DNA of 22,759 nt from an uncultured bacterium (GTDB taxonomy: Bacteria; Bacillota; Clostridia; Oscillospirales; Oscillospiraceae): the NCBI GenBank assembly GCA_949288405.1, contig CASEKM010000003.1:1-22759 (forward strand). Reading direction: 5' to 3'. The stretch's first letter is position 1. Each line of letters begins with the position of its first letter. The notes under the pieces were generated by a model. The model ran no database searches. It saw nothing but the letters and a program-made list of their open reading frames with translations, and was not told the DNA's origin. Both the position numbers and the translations under genes were made by a program. Below, piece by piece: positions 1 to 7,836 of the stretch.

Positions 1-57
1 CCGCAGTGGACCATGTGCCCGATGCACTCATTGATTAAAAAGAGGTGTGCAAGAATA

Positions 58-2520
58 ATGGATCGATATTATTGTTACAACTGCTTCCAGGAGCGGGACG
101 GCCTGTCCGGCCCCTGCCCCTACTGCGGCTTCGACCTGACGGAGAACGAGAAGAAGTACCCGGTGGCCCTGCGGGCGGGGACCGTGCTGAACGACCGCTA
201 CATCGTGGGCCGGGTGCTGGGGCAGGGCGGCTTCGGCATCACCTATCTGGCCTGGGACACCCAGCTGGAGGCTAAGGTGGCCATCAAGGAGTTCATGCCC
301 GGGGAGCTGGCCACCCGTGTGGAGGGCACCACCGTCTCCGTCCTCTCCGCCGACCGTTCCGAGGATTTTACGTACGGCTCTGAGCGGTTCCAGGAGGAGG
401 CCCGGACCCTGGCCAAGTTCATCGGCAACCCCAACATTGCGGCGGTGACCAGCTACTTTGACGAGAACGACACCTCGTACTTCGTCATGGACTACATCGA
501 GGGCATCTCCTTTAAAACCTACATCGCCAACCACGGCGGAAAGGTGAGCGTGGAGGACACCCTGAACGTGATGATCCCGGTGCTCCGGGCTTTGACTGCG
601 GTTCATCAAGAGGGCTTCATCCACCGGGACGTGACCCCGGACAACATCTACATCACCAAGGACGGCATGGTAAAGCTGCTGGACTTCGGCTCGGCCCGGT
701 ACTCCATCGGGGACAAGTCCAAGAGTTTGGACGTCATCCTGAAAGTGGGTTACGCCCCCAAGGAGCAGTACATCCGGAGAAGCCGTCAGGGCCCTTACAC
801 CGACGTCTACTCCTGCGCCGCCTGCTTCTATGCGGCGCTGACCGGCTTCCTGCCCCCGGAGGCGCTGGAGCGGCTGGACCACGACGAGCTGGTCCCAGTT
901 TCCCAGTGCGGGGTGGACATCCCGGAGTACCTGGACAAGGCCATCCTGAAGGGCCTGGCGGTCCAGCCGGAGGACCGCTTCCAGAGCGCGGAGGAATTTC
1001 TGAACGCCATCGAGTCCCAGCAGGTGGTGGAGGTGCCACAGGCGGGGAGCGCCCAGCCCGCGGCTCCGGCAAAGAAAAAGCCCTCCCCTGCTCTGATCGG
1101 CGGCGTGGCCGCGGCGGTGATCGCGGTGGTCGTCGGCGTGGGGGTGCTGGGCGGAGGCGAAAGCCCGGTGGCGGAGGCGCTGGCCCCTACCATCACCGTC
1201 GCCGGACAGCAGGTGTCTGCGGCGGATAATTTCCTGGAGCTGGTGGACGGTACGCTCACCGATGCGGATATTGCCGCCATGAAACAGATGGGAAATCTCC
1301 AGCGCATCTATCTGGAGGGCGTGTCCATTGAGACAGACGGACTGGATTGGGTGGCCGAGTTTCCGAAGCTGACCGAGTTCAGCTGCGAAGGGTATCTGAC
1401 GGATGAACTGGACTTGACGCCCTTTGCCGGGCTGACGGAGCTGACCCGGCTGAGCTTCTATCAAAACAACAACACCGGAGCGCCGGTCAGCGATTTGTCC
1501 CCCTTGGCCGGGCTGACCAAGATGAAACGGCTCGACCTGTGCATCGATTTTGATGTAAAGGATCTGGCCCCACTATCGGGGATGACTCAGTTGGAAGAAC
1601 TGCAGCTCTATGGCACCAGCAATAACAACAATAACTCCGGGCTGACGGACCTCAGCGCACTGTCTGGAATGACGCGTCTGACCAGCCTGCGGATCGATCT
1701 GGGCGCTGTGGAGGACTTCTCTCCGCTGTCTGGTATGACACAGCTTCAGGAGCTGAGGATGTACGGGAACTTTATTACGGATGACCTGTCCTTCCTTCGG
1801 GGGCTGACAGAGCTGCGTACACTCAACATGGTCAGCAGCAATGGCAGCGAGGGGGCGCCTGTACAGGAGGACCTGACCGATCTGTCCGGCCTGACCAAAC
1901 TCACAGACCTTCAGCTGGATGCACCAGTGGCGGATCTCCACGGTTTGGAGCCTCTGGTGAATCTGCGTGCCCTGCAGATGTACGGGTCCAACTCCACGTA
2001 TACCGATGTGGACGCCCTGGCTGGGCTGACAGAATTGACCTCCCTGTATCTGCCCTACCGCGTCTACAACGATTCGAACCCCCTGCCGCCCATCAATCTG
2101 GACGGGCTGGCCAATCTCACCAAGCTTCAGTCCCTGGAGATCAGCGATGGGGTGGAGAGCCTGGAGCCCCTGCGAAACCTTACAGAACTGCGGGATCTGC
2201 GAATCCGGGCAAACAACAGCGAAGACGGTGAGCTCTCTCTTGTGCCTCTGTCTGGCCTGACCAAGCTGAACAGCCTGGATATCTCGGCCGACCTGGCGGG
2301 GGGCGATTTGTCCGCTCTATCCAGTCTGACTGAGCTGCGCTCCCTGAGCATCTCACATTACGATCGAAACTATGACCGCTATGAGAACCGAGTGCTCATT
2401 CAGGATCTGTCCCCCTTGGCGGAGCTGGCCCATCTGAATAGCCTGACCATCTACGGAACAGCGGAGGGGATCGACACCTCCCCCGTGGCCCATATCCCGG
2501 ATTTGAACATATCAGAATAA
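58..2520 (+). CDS. Transmembrane Ser/Thr protein kinase with N-terminal zinc ribbon and LRR ectodomain
   Basis: Hanks-type kinase of 820 residues. A four-cysteine zinc ribbon (C6, C9, C20, C23) precedes a kinase domain at about residues 48-318, with glycine loop GQGGFG (55-60), K77 in AIKEF, catalytic HRD (189-191), N196 and DFG (209-211). A Pro/Ala/Lys-rich linker and one hydrophobic segment (about 346-365) follow. The rest (about 395-820) is leucine-rich repeats of the form DLSPLAGLTxLxxL, internalin/SDS22-like. The predicted topology is kinase inside, LRR outside, so the LRRs may sense or bind a surface ligand. I start at ATG 58, preceded by AAAGAGG, rather than ATG 13, because the zinc ribbon begins immediately after it. 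The catalytic loop reads HRDVTPDN, with Thr where most Ser/Thr kinases have Lys. It is the first gene of a six-gene operon; the next gene starts 12 nt after the stop. Family assignment is secure; ligand and substrates are unknown. Confidence 0.93.
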   Translation: MDRYYCYNCFQERDGLSGPCPYCGFDLTENEKKYPVALRAGTVLNDRYIVGRVLGQGGFGITYLAWDTQLEAKVAIKEFMPGELATRVEGTTVSVLSADRSEDFTYGSERFQEEARTLAKFIGNPNIAAVTSYFDENDTSYFVMDYIEGISFKTYIANHGGKVSVEDTLNVMIPVLRALTAVHQEGFIHRDVTPDNIYITKDGMVKLLDFGSARYSIGDKSKSLDVILKVGYAPKEQYIRRSRQGPYTDVYSCAACFYAALTGFLPPEALERLDHDELVPVSQCGVDIPEYLDKAILKGLAVQPEDRFQSAEEFLNAIESQQVVEVPQAGSAQPAAPAKKKPSPALIGGVAAAVIAVVVGVGVLGGGESPVAEALAPTITVAGQQVSAADNFLELVDGTLTDADIAAMKQMGNLQRIYLEGVSIETDGLDWVAEFPKLTEFSCEGYLTDELDLTPFAGLTELTRLSFYQNNNTGAPVSDLSPLAGLTKMKRLDLCIDFDVKDLAPLSGMTQLEELQLYGTSNNNNNSGLTDLSALSGMTRLTSLRIDLGAVEDFSPLSGMTQLQELRMYGNFITDDLSFLRGLTELRTLNMVSSNGSEGAPVQEDLTDLSGLTKLTDLQLDAPVADLHGLEPLVNLRALQMYGSNSTYTDVDALAGLTELTSLYLPYRVYNDSNPLPPINLDGLANLTKLQSLEISDGVESLEPLRNLTELRDLRIRANNSEDGELSLVPLSGLTKLNSLDISADLAGGDLSALSSLTELRSLSISHYDRNYDRYENRVLIQDLSPLAELAHLNSLTIYGTAEGIDTSPVAHIPDLNISE

Positions 2521-2532
2521 GGAGGAATTCTT

Positions 2533-3294
2533 ATGGCCCAAATCGAATGCGGCCGGGGCCACCTGTACGACCCGGACAAGTACCCCACCTGCCCCTACTG
2601 CAACACCAACCAGCAGATCACCGTGGCGGCCGCGGGCCGCACCGCCCCCATCCGGGTGACCGACAGCCACCGGACGGCCCCGGTGCCGGTGACCGCCCCC
2701 CAGCGCACCGCCCCCCTCTCCGGGGTGTCCGTCACCGCCCCTCAGAAGACCGCCCCCCTGTCCGGCATCTCGGTGACCGCCCCCTCCAAGACCATGCCCC
2801 CCAGGGGCTACAGCCCCAACGGCGTCCCCCTCCAGCCGGAAGCCCCCTCCCCCGCCTTCCCCCACGGGGCCAGCGTCACCGGCGCGGGCAAAACCTTGGG
2901 CATGATGCAGGAGAAGATGGGCTTCGACCCGGTGGTGGGCTGGCTGGTGTGCACCGAGGGCCCCAGCCGGGGCAAGAGCTACACCATCCGGGGGGGCATC
3001 AACTCCATCGGCCGCAGCGAGCGCATGGACATCACCATCACCGGCGACCGGACCATCTCGGCGGAGAACCACGCCAAGGTGAGCTACAGCGACAAGAACA
3101 ACCGCTTCAACCTGCTGCCCGGAGACGGGCGGAACATCGTCTACCTCAACGGGGAGGAGGTCTTCTCCCCCATGCCCCTGCAGGCCTATGACCAGATCGA
3201 CTTCGGCACCACCAAGCTGCTGTTCATCCCCCTGTGCGGCGAGCGCTTTACCTGGGCGCCGGAGCCCGAGGAGGACGGCCATGGGGATCTTTGA
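2533..3294 (+). CDS. Zinc-ribbon and FHA domain protein with Thr-rich repeat linker
   Basis: Soluble 253-residue protein. The N-terminus carries a CxxxH...CPYC zinc-binding pattern (C6, H10, C20, C23) often seen on clostridial FHA proteins. A low-complexity linker (about 36-89) repeats short [RK]TAP units such as RTAPLSGVSVTAP and KTAPLSGISVTAP. The FHA domain spans about 137-233, with the IGRS strand at 159-162 and an S-x-x-N-H segment at 176-180, matching the phosphothreonine-binding fold. A clear GGAGG precedes ATG 2533. The gene overlaps the following phosphatase gene by 14 nt, implying translational coupling. The role inferred from context is a cytoplasmic phospho-dependent adaptor for the upstream kinase. 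The linker threonines are plausible phosphorylation sites, and the FHA domain could bind them in cis (as GarA/OdhI do) or in trans. FHA assignment is strong; partner identity is inference. Confidence 0.9.
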   Translation: MAQIECGRGHLYDPDKYPTCPYCNTNQQITVAAAGRTAPIRVTDSHRTAPVPVTAPQRTAPLSGVSVTAPQKTAPLSGISVTAPSKTMPPRGYSPNGVPLQPEAPSPAFPHGASVTGAGKTLGMMQEKMGFDPVVGWLVCTEGPSRGKSYTIRGGINSIGRSERMDITITGDRTISAENHAKVSYSDKNNRFNLLPGDGRNIVYLNGEEVFSPMPLQAYDQIDFGTTKLLFIPLCGERFTWAPEPEEDGHGDL

Positions 3295-4123
3295 CCGGCT
3301 GTTCCGCCGCGCCGCTCCGGCGGAGACGCCCCCGCCCCCCGCGCCGCCGTCTGATCCTCCAGAAGAGCCCCGGGACCTGCGCTTTCAGGCCGCCAATCTC
3401 CAGGGGATCGGCCGCCGGGAGCGGCAGGAGGACTCCTTCGCCCTGCTCAACACCTCCGACCCGGAGGCGCTGGCCCAGTCCGGCCTGTTTGCCGTGGTGT
3501 GCGACGGAATGGGCGGGATGGAGGACGGCAAGGAGATCAGCGAGGGGGCGGTGGACAGCTTCCTCCAGCTCTTTCAGGCCCTCAACGACGAGGGGGATAT
3601 CCCCCGCCAGCTGCGGGAGGGGACCCACGCCCTCAGCGACGGCCTGTTTCAGCGCTTCGGCGGGCGCAGCGGCACCACCGCCGTAGCCGTGCGGATCTTT
3701 CAAAACACCCTCCACTGGCTCAGCGTGGGGGACAGCGCCATTTTCCTGCTGCGAAATGGGGGGGTGTTCCAGCTCAACCAGGAGCAGACCTATCTGAATG
3801 TGCTCTACCAGGAGGAGCTGGAACAGACCGTCATCCGCCGGGAGCGGGCGGAGGGCCACGAGGACGCCCGGCGGCTCACCGCCTTTGTGGGGATGGACTG
3901 TCTGGAGGAGGTGGACCAGAGCCTGCACCCCCTTCCGCTCCAGAGGGGAGACGCCATCCTCCTGTGCTCCGACGGCATCAGCGGCATCCTGTCCCCGGCG
4001 GAGCTGCTGGAGGCCATGTCCCTCCCCCCCGGCGAGGGGTGCGCCCTGCTGGAGACTATGGTACTGGAGAAGGACCTGCCGGAGCAGGACAACTACACCG
4101 GGGTCCTGATCGCCTGTCGGTGA
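3281..4123 (+). CDS. PP2C-family Ser/Thr protein phosphatase
   Basis: Metal-dependent PPM/PP2C phosphatase of 280 residues, expected to reverse the kinase in this operon. Visible motifs are RRERQED (D51), VCDGMGG (D75, G76), GDS at 150-152, CSDGIS (D231) and the terminal DNYTG (D270, N271), so the metal-binding aspartates are all present. The N-terminus is unusual: a short basic amphipathic stretch (GIFDRLFRR) and a Pro-rich tether (about 11-30) precede the catalytic domain, which might hold it near the membrane or a partner. I chose ATG 3281 because GAGGAGG lies just upstream within the FHA gene; an earlier in-frame ATG at 3188 would encode a sequence unrelated to PP2C. The start overlaps the previous stop by 14 nt. 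A 69-nt gap precedes the next gene. Confidence 0.92.
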   Translation: MGIFDRLFRRAAPAETPPPPAPPSDPPEEPRDLRFQAANLQGIGRRERQEDSFALLNTSDPEALAQSGLFAVVCDGMGGMEDGKEISEGAVDSFLQLFQALNDEGDIPRQLREGTHALSDGLFQRFGGRSGTTAVAVRIFQNTLHWLSVGDSAIFLLRNGGVFQLNQEQTYLNVLYQEELEQTVIRRERAEGHEDARRLTAFVGMDCLEEVDQSLHPLPLQRGDAILLCSDGISGILSPAELLEAMSLPPGEGCALLETMVLEKDLPEQDNYTGVLIACR

Positions 4124-4192
4124 GGGCTTTTCCCGCCCCGGGCGCAGCGCATACCACTATTCTGGATATCTGGATATAAAGGAGAAATTGCT

Positions 4193-5413
4193 ATGAAATG
4201 GACCAAGAAAGTCCCCGCGCTCCTTCTGTCGGCCCTGATGGTGGGAGCCGCCGTCCTTCCCGCCTCCGCCGCCTTTCAGCAGGGGGTGCTGGACGGCATC
4301 GTCCTGATCCGCTCCGGCGCGCCCGACGCGGACGGGACCATGACCTACTGGCGGGGAACCGGCTTCTTTGTAGGCGAAGAGGGCCAGGACCCGGAGTACA
4401 TCGTCACCAACTGCCATGTGGTGGAGGAGTTCATCCTGACCGGCAAGTCCCTGGGGGGCGGCGAGCTCCACGTCCTGTACGACCAGGATGACCAGGAGGA
4501 GGCCTACCTGGTGGACTATGACGCGGAGAAGGATCTGGCTGTGCTGAAGCTGGCCGAGCCCACCGACAAGCGCTCCCCCCTGTCCATGCGGGAGGCGGAG
4601 GACGGTATGCTGGGGGACGAGGTGTACGCCGTGGGCTACCCCCTGGCTGCGGACGCCACCGTTCAGGCGGTGAACTCCTTCAGCAAGGACGACGCCACCG
4701 TCACCACTGGCAGCATCAGCCGCCTGCTCACCGAGAGCGGCACCGGCCGGGAGCTGATCCAGACTGACGCGGCCCTCAGCGGCGGCAACTCCGGTGGCCC
4801 CCTCACCGATGGCGCCGGCGCCGTCCTGGGGGTGAACACCTACGGCTCCGACCTGGATCAGAACCTGTTCTACGCCGTGAGCGTGAGCGAGCTTCTGCCC
4901 ATTCTGGAGCGGAACAACATCCCCTACACCATGGCCCCGGCCGCCGGCGGCGGAAACACGGCGGTCTATGCGGCCATAGGGGCGGCCGCCGTGGTGGTGG
5001 TCGTCGCCGCCGTGGTGGTGCTGGGCCGGAGGAAAAAAGGCGGCGCTCCCAGCCAGCCGGCCGCCGCCCAGCCGGAGACCGCCGGCGAGCTCCAGCCGGT
5101 GCTGCGCTCTCTGGCCAGCCAGCACAGCGGCATGGTGGTCGCTCTCCACCATCAGCCGGTCCAGGTGGGCCGGGACCGGGCCACCTGCCGCCTGGTCTAT
5201 CAGGACGGCACCCCCGGCGTCAGCTCCCGCCACTGCCAGATCGCCTTTGACGAGCAGGCGGGGCAGTTCCTGGTCACCGACCTGAACTCCACCTACGGCA
5301 CCTTCCTGGCGGACGGCCAGCGTCTGGCCCCCAACACCCCGGTAAAGCTGCCGCCCAAGAGTTCTATCTACCTGGGCGAGGTGGCCAATACCATCTACCT
5401 GGAATTGGGGTAA
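4193..5413 (+). CDS. Membrane-anchored trypsin-like serine protease with C-terminal FHA domain
   Basis: 406 residues. A signal peptide (1-26, ending PASA-A) exports an HtrA/trypsin-like domain (about 30-240) whose triad is visible: H75 in TNCHVV, D114 in EKDLAVLKL and S200 in GGNSGGPL. There is no PDZ domain. A transmembrane helix at about 257-278 ends in RRKK, a stop-transfer signal placing the C-terminus in the cytoplasm. The C-terminal FHA domain (about 322-404) has the canonical residues G326-R327, S345-R346-H347 and N365 in LNSTYGT. The protein therefore links an external protease to an internal phosphothreonine reader. AAAGGAG precedes ATG 4193. The direction of signalling (phosphorylation controlling proteolysis, or proteolysis reporting inward) cannot be told from sequence. 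Domain calls are strong. Confidence 0.92.
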   Translation: MKWTKKVPALLLSALMVGAAVLPASAAFQQGVLDGIVLIRSGAPDADGTMTYWRGTGFFVGEEGQDPEYIVTNCHVVEEFILTGKSLGGGELHVLYDQDDQEEAYLVDYDAEKDLAVLKLAEPTDKRSPLSMREAEDGMLGDEVYAVGYPLAADATVQAVNSFSKDDATVTTGSISRLLTESGTGRELIQTDAALSGGNSGGPLTDGAGAVLGVNTYGSDLDQNLFYAVSVSELLPILERNNIPYTMAPAAGGGNTAVYAAIGAAAVVVVVAAVVVLGRRKKGGAPSQPAAAQPETAGELQPVLRSLASQHSGMVVALHHQPVQVGRDRATCRLVYQDGTPGVSSRHCQIAFDEQAGQFLVTDLNSTYGTFLADGQRLAPNTPVKLPPKSSIYLGEVANTIYLELG

Positions 5414-5417
5414 GGAC

Positions 5418-6140
5418 ATGAAGCTTTCCGTCTATTCCTATACCAACCAGGGGGGGCGGGCGCACAACGAGGACAGCCTCCGCTGGAACTGCGACGGAGC
5501 CCGGGGCGTCTTTGCCCTGGCGGACGGTCTGGGGGGCCACGCGTGCGGCCAGGTGGCCTCCCGGCTGGCAGTGGACGCGCTCTGCCCGGAGGCGTTGGAC
5601 CCGCTTCCCGGCAAGGAGGAGCTGCTGGAGCGGTTTCAGGCGGCCAATACCCGCATCCTGGAACAGCAGGCCCAGCCGGGGCAGGAGGACATGCGGACCA
5701 CCGCCGTGGCCTTGAGCCTGGGGGAGTCCGGGGCCGCCTGGGCCCACATCGGGGACAGCCGGCTGTACCGCTTCTCCGGCGGGGCCCTGTCCTGCCTGAC
5801 CCGGGACCACTCGGTCACCTATATGAAATACCTGGGGGGCGAGATCTCCTATATGGACGTTTACCACGACGACGACCGCTCCAGCCTGCTCCGGGTATTG
5901 GGGCGGGCCCCCTGCCACCCCGAGGGGGGAGAGGGGCCTGTCCAGGCGGGGGACGCCTTTCTGCTGTGCTCCGACGGGTTCTGGGAGTTCGTATACAACG
6001 AGGAGATGCTGGTGGACTGGCTGAAGTCCAGCTCCCCGGAGCAGTGGGCCCGGCGGATGCTCCTCCGGCACATCCGGCGCACCCCGCCGGGAAACGACAA
6101 CTTCTCCCTGATCACCATCTTTGCGGAGGGATCCCTATGA
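5418..6140 (+). CDS. Second PP2C-family Ser/Thr protein phosphatase
   Basis: A compact 240-residue PP2C phosphatase, nearly all catalytic domain. Motifs are GGRAHNEDS (D19), ALADGLGGH (D36, G37), IGDSRLYR (112-117), LCSDGFWE (D186) and GNDNFS (D227, N228), a complete PPM metal site of the Stp/PrpC type. It lacks the Pro-rich N-terminal tether of the first phosphatase in the operon, so the two probably differ in location or target. It starts 4 nt after the protease stop, with a modest GTAAGGA ribosome site, and its own stop overlaps the next start (ATGA), so expression should be coupled on both sides. Two phosphatases for one kinase is unusual; one may act on the kinase and one on FHA-bound substrates, which is inference. 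Confidence 0.93.
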   Translation: MKLSVYSYTNQGGRAHNEDSLRWNCDGARGVFALADGLGGHACGQVASRLAVDALCPEALDPLPGKEELLERFQAANTRILEQQAQPGQEDMRTTAVALSLGESGAAWAHIGDSRLYRFSGGALSCLTRDHSVTYMKYLGGEISYMDVYHDDDRSSLLRVLGRAPCHPEGGEGPVQAGDAFLLCSDGFWEFVYNEEMLVDWLKSSSPEQWARRMLLRHIRRTPPGNDNFSLITIFAEGSL

Positions 6141-7600
6141 GACGCATTTTGTCTGCTCTGCTCGCGGCGCTGCTGCTCCCGGCCTTCTGTACCGGGGCCC
6201 TGGCCGCCCCCCAGATCCAAATCGTGCGCGCCTTTGAGGACAGCGGCACCCTGTACACCTATGTGGACATGGCCGGTCTGGAGCAGCCGGTCACCAAGGC
6301 CGAGGCCACCCTGGACGGGCAGATCTGTCAGGCCGCCGGCCGCCTGGAGACGGTGCGGCAGGCGGGCTCCCCGGTTTCCTATCTGCTTCTGGTGGACGCA
6401 TCTACCTCCATGCCCGATTTTCAGGCGGACGTCCTGTCCTTCGCGGAGGAGCTGGTCCGCCACAGCGGCGAGAACACCCGTTTCTCCCTGGCCACCTTTG
6501 GGGACGGGCTCCAGATCTCGGCGGAGGACGTGTCCCCGGAGGAGCTGACGGAGCTGCTGGCCGGGCTGGAGTATGTGGAGCCCATCACCCAGCTCCACAG
6601 CGCCATCGACCAGGCCCTGGACCACCTGGAGGCCATCCCCCGGGAGGGGAACGAGCTGCGCAGCCTGGTGGTCCTCACCGACGCGGTGGAGTACGACCCC
6701 CAGGGTGGCGTCCCCTACGACGACCTTTTGGCGCGGATCGAACAGTCGGATGTGATGCTCCACGCCGTGGGCTTTGGAGACGACGAGGCGTCTCTGGAGC
6801 GCCTGGGCCGGCTGGTGGCGGCCTCCGACGGCCAGGAGTACCTGGTGGGCGAGGCCCTCTCCCCTGTCCAGGCTGCGGATTCCCTGGCAGAGGAGACGGG
6901 AGCGCTGTACGTGGTGGGCTTCGACCTGTCCGGTCTCTCCACCGCCGGCGGTGAGGAGACCTTCTCCCTGGTCTTCTCCTCCGGGGCCGAGCTGCTGGGG
7001 CGGTCGGAGAGCTCCGTCCTTCTTCCCGCCGCCCAGAGCGGGGAGGAGATCCCAGGGGACAGGACGCCTGTGCCCGCACCCCCCGCATCCTCCGGCGGGA
7101 CTGCCCCGGTGGAGCAGCCGGATCAGGCCGAGGCTTCCGGCGCGCCGCTCTCCCCCCTTCTGGTGGGCGGCGGGGCCGCTGTCCTGGCGCTGATCCTGGC
7201 GGCGGCCTTCCTCCTCGCCCGCAGGAAAAAGGCCCCGGGGCCTGGGAGCACCCCGGAGCCCCAGAGCTGTCCGTCCCCCCAAGCCGTCTCCGCCCCCGGC
7301 GGGATCTTCCTGCGCCTGGAAGTGCTGGAGGGAGCACTGACCGCCGGACAGACGGAATTGATCCTGGCGGGGGAGCTGCTGGTGGGGCGGGACCCCTCCT
7401 GCGGCATCGCCTTTGACGATGGGGCCCTCGCGCCCCGGCACAGCCGCATTTTCCTCTCCCCCGAGGGGGCGGTGTCGCTGGAAGACCTGGCGCCGGGACA
7501 GGCAACCCGGGTCAATGGGGTCCCCATCCAGGGGACGGCCCGCCTGCGCAGCGGGGATGAGATCGCCCTGGGCCGCACCCGCTTCCGCCTGAAGTTCTAG
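6137..7600 (+). CDS. Membrane-anchored VWA protein with C-terminal FHA domain
   Basis: 487 residues. A signal peptide (1-24, ending GALA-A) is followed by an exported von Willebrand factor A domain (about 80-260) with a complete MIDAS: D87-S89-S91 in LLVDASTSM, T151 in ITQLHS and D182 in VLTDAVEYD. A Pro-rich spacer (about 310-338) leads to a transmembrane helix (about 341-361) and the positively charged stop ARRKK. The C-terminal FHA domain (about 413-485) has GR417-418 and R434-H435-S436. The layout matches the protease gene of the same operon: an extracellular binding module, one helix and an intracellular phosphothreonine reader. ATG 6137 has GGAGGG upstream and overlaps the previous stop by 4 nt. 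It is the last gene before a strong terminator. The ligand is unknown; metal-dependent adhesion is typical of MIDAS-containing VWA domains. Confidence 0.92.
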   Translation: MRRILSALLAALLLPAFCTGALAAPQIQIVRAFEDSGTLYTYVDMAGLEQPVTKAEATLDGQICQAAGRLETVRQAGSPVSYLLLVDASTSMPDFQADVLSFAEELVRHSGENTRFSLATFGDGLQISAEDVSPEELTELLAGLEYVEPITQLHSAIDQALDHLEAIPREGNELRSLVVLTDAVEYDPQGGVPYDDLLARIEQSDVMLHAVGFGDDEASLERLGRLVAASDGQEYLVGEALSPVQAADSLAEETGALYVVGFDLSGLSTAGGEETFSLVFSSGAELLGRSESSVLLPAAQSGEEIPGDRTPVPAPPASSGGTAPVEQPDQAEASGAPLSPLLVGGGAAVLALILAAAFLLARRKKAPGPGSTPEPQSCPSPQAVSAPGGIFLRLEVLEGALTAGQTELILAGELLVGRDPSCGIAFDDGALAPRHSRIFLSPEGAVSLEDLAPGQATRVNGVPIQGTARLRSGDEIALGRTRFRLKF

Positions 7601-7649
7601 TCCATTTCCATCCGCAGGCCATTTTCCTGTTCGGTTTTAGCCAAAGCAA

Positions 7650-7690
7650 GGAGCCCACTTCCCTTTGGGGAGCGGGCTCCTGTTTCCTTT
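7650..7690 (+). terminator. Rho-independent terminator of the kinase/phosphatase operon
   Basis: GGAGCCC (7650-7656) pairs with GGGCTCC (7674-7680), and inner CTTCCC/GGGGAG pairing extends the stem. A T-rich run (TGTTTCCTTTT) follows, 50 nt after the VWA stop. The remainder of 7601-7813 shows no coding potential or recognisable motif. Confidence 0.85.
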
Positions 7691-7813
7691 TGCCTGGGGC
7701 CGGCGCTTCTGGACGCCTCAGCGCCGATGGACTTGGCGCAGCCGTGGGCATTGGCAGCCTCCACGCTCTGGAATCAGGCCCAATGGGCGCGGGATTGCCC
7801 GCAACTGCACGGG

Positions 7814-7836
7814 CGGCCGCCTTTTAGAGGCGGCCG
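7814..7836 (-). terminator. GC-rich hairpin overlapping the LysR stop codon
   Basis: A perfect 9-bp inverted repeat (CGGCCGCCT / AGGCGGCCG) has a 5-nt loop that contains the TAA stop of the LysR gene. No U-tract follows on the - strand, so it may be a weak terminator or an mRNA 3'-end stabiliser rather than a canonical intrinsic terminator. Confidence 0.5.

Noticed and set aside
28..1464. A long - strand open frame opposite the kinase
   Set aside because: No recognisable domain. The + strand encodes an intact kinase with all catalytic motifs.
4162..4177. Tandem CTGGATAT repeat before the protease gene
   Set aside because: Two 8-mers only, with no dyad or promoter spacing. Likely chance in a short spacer.
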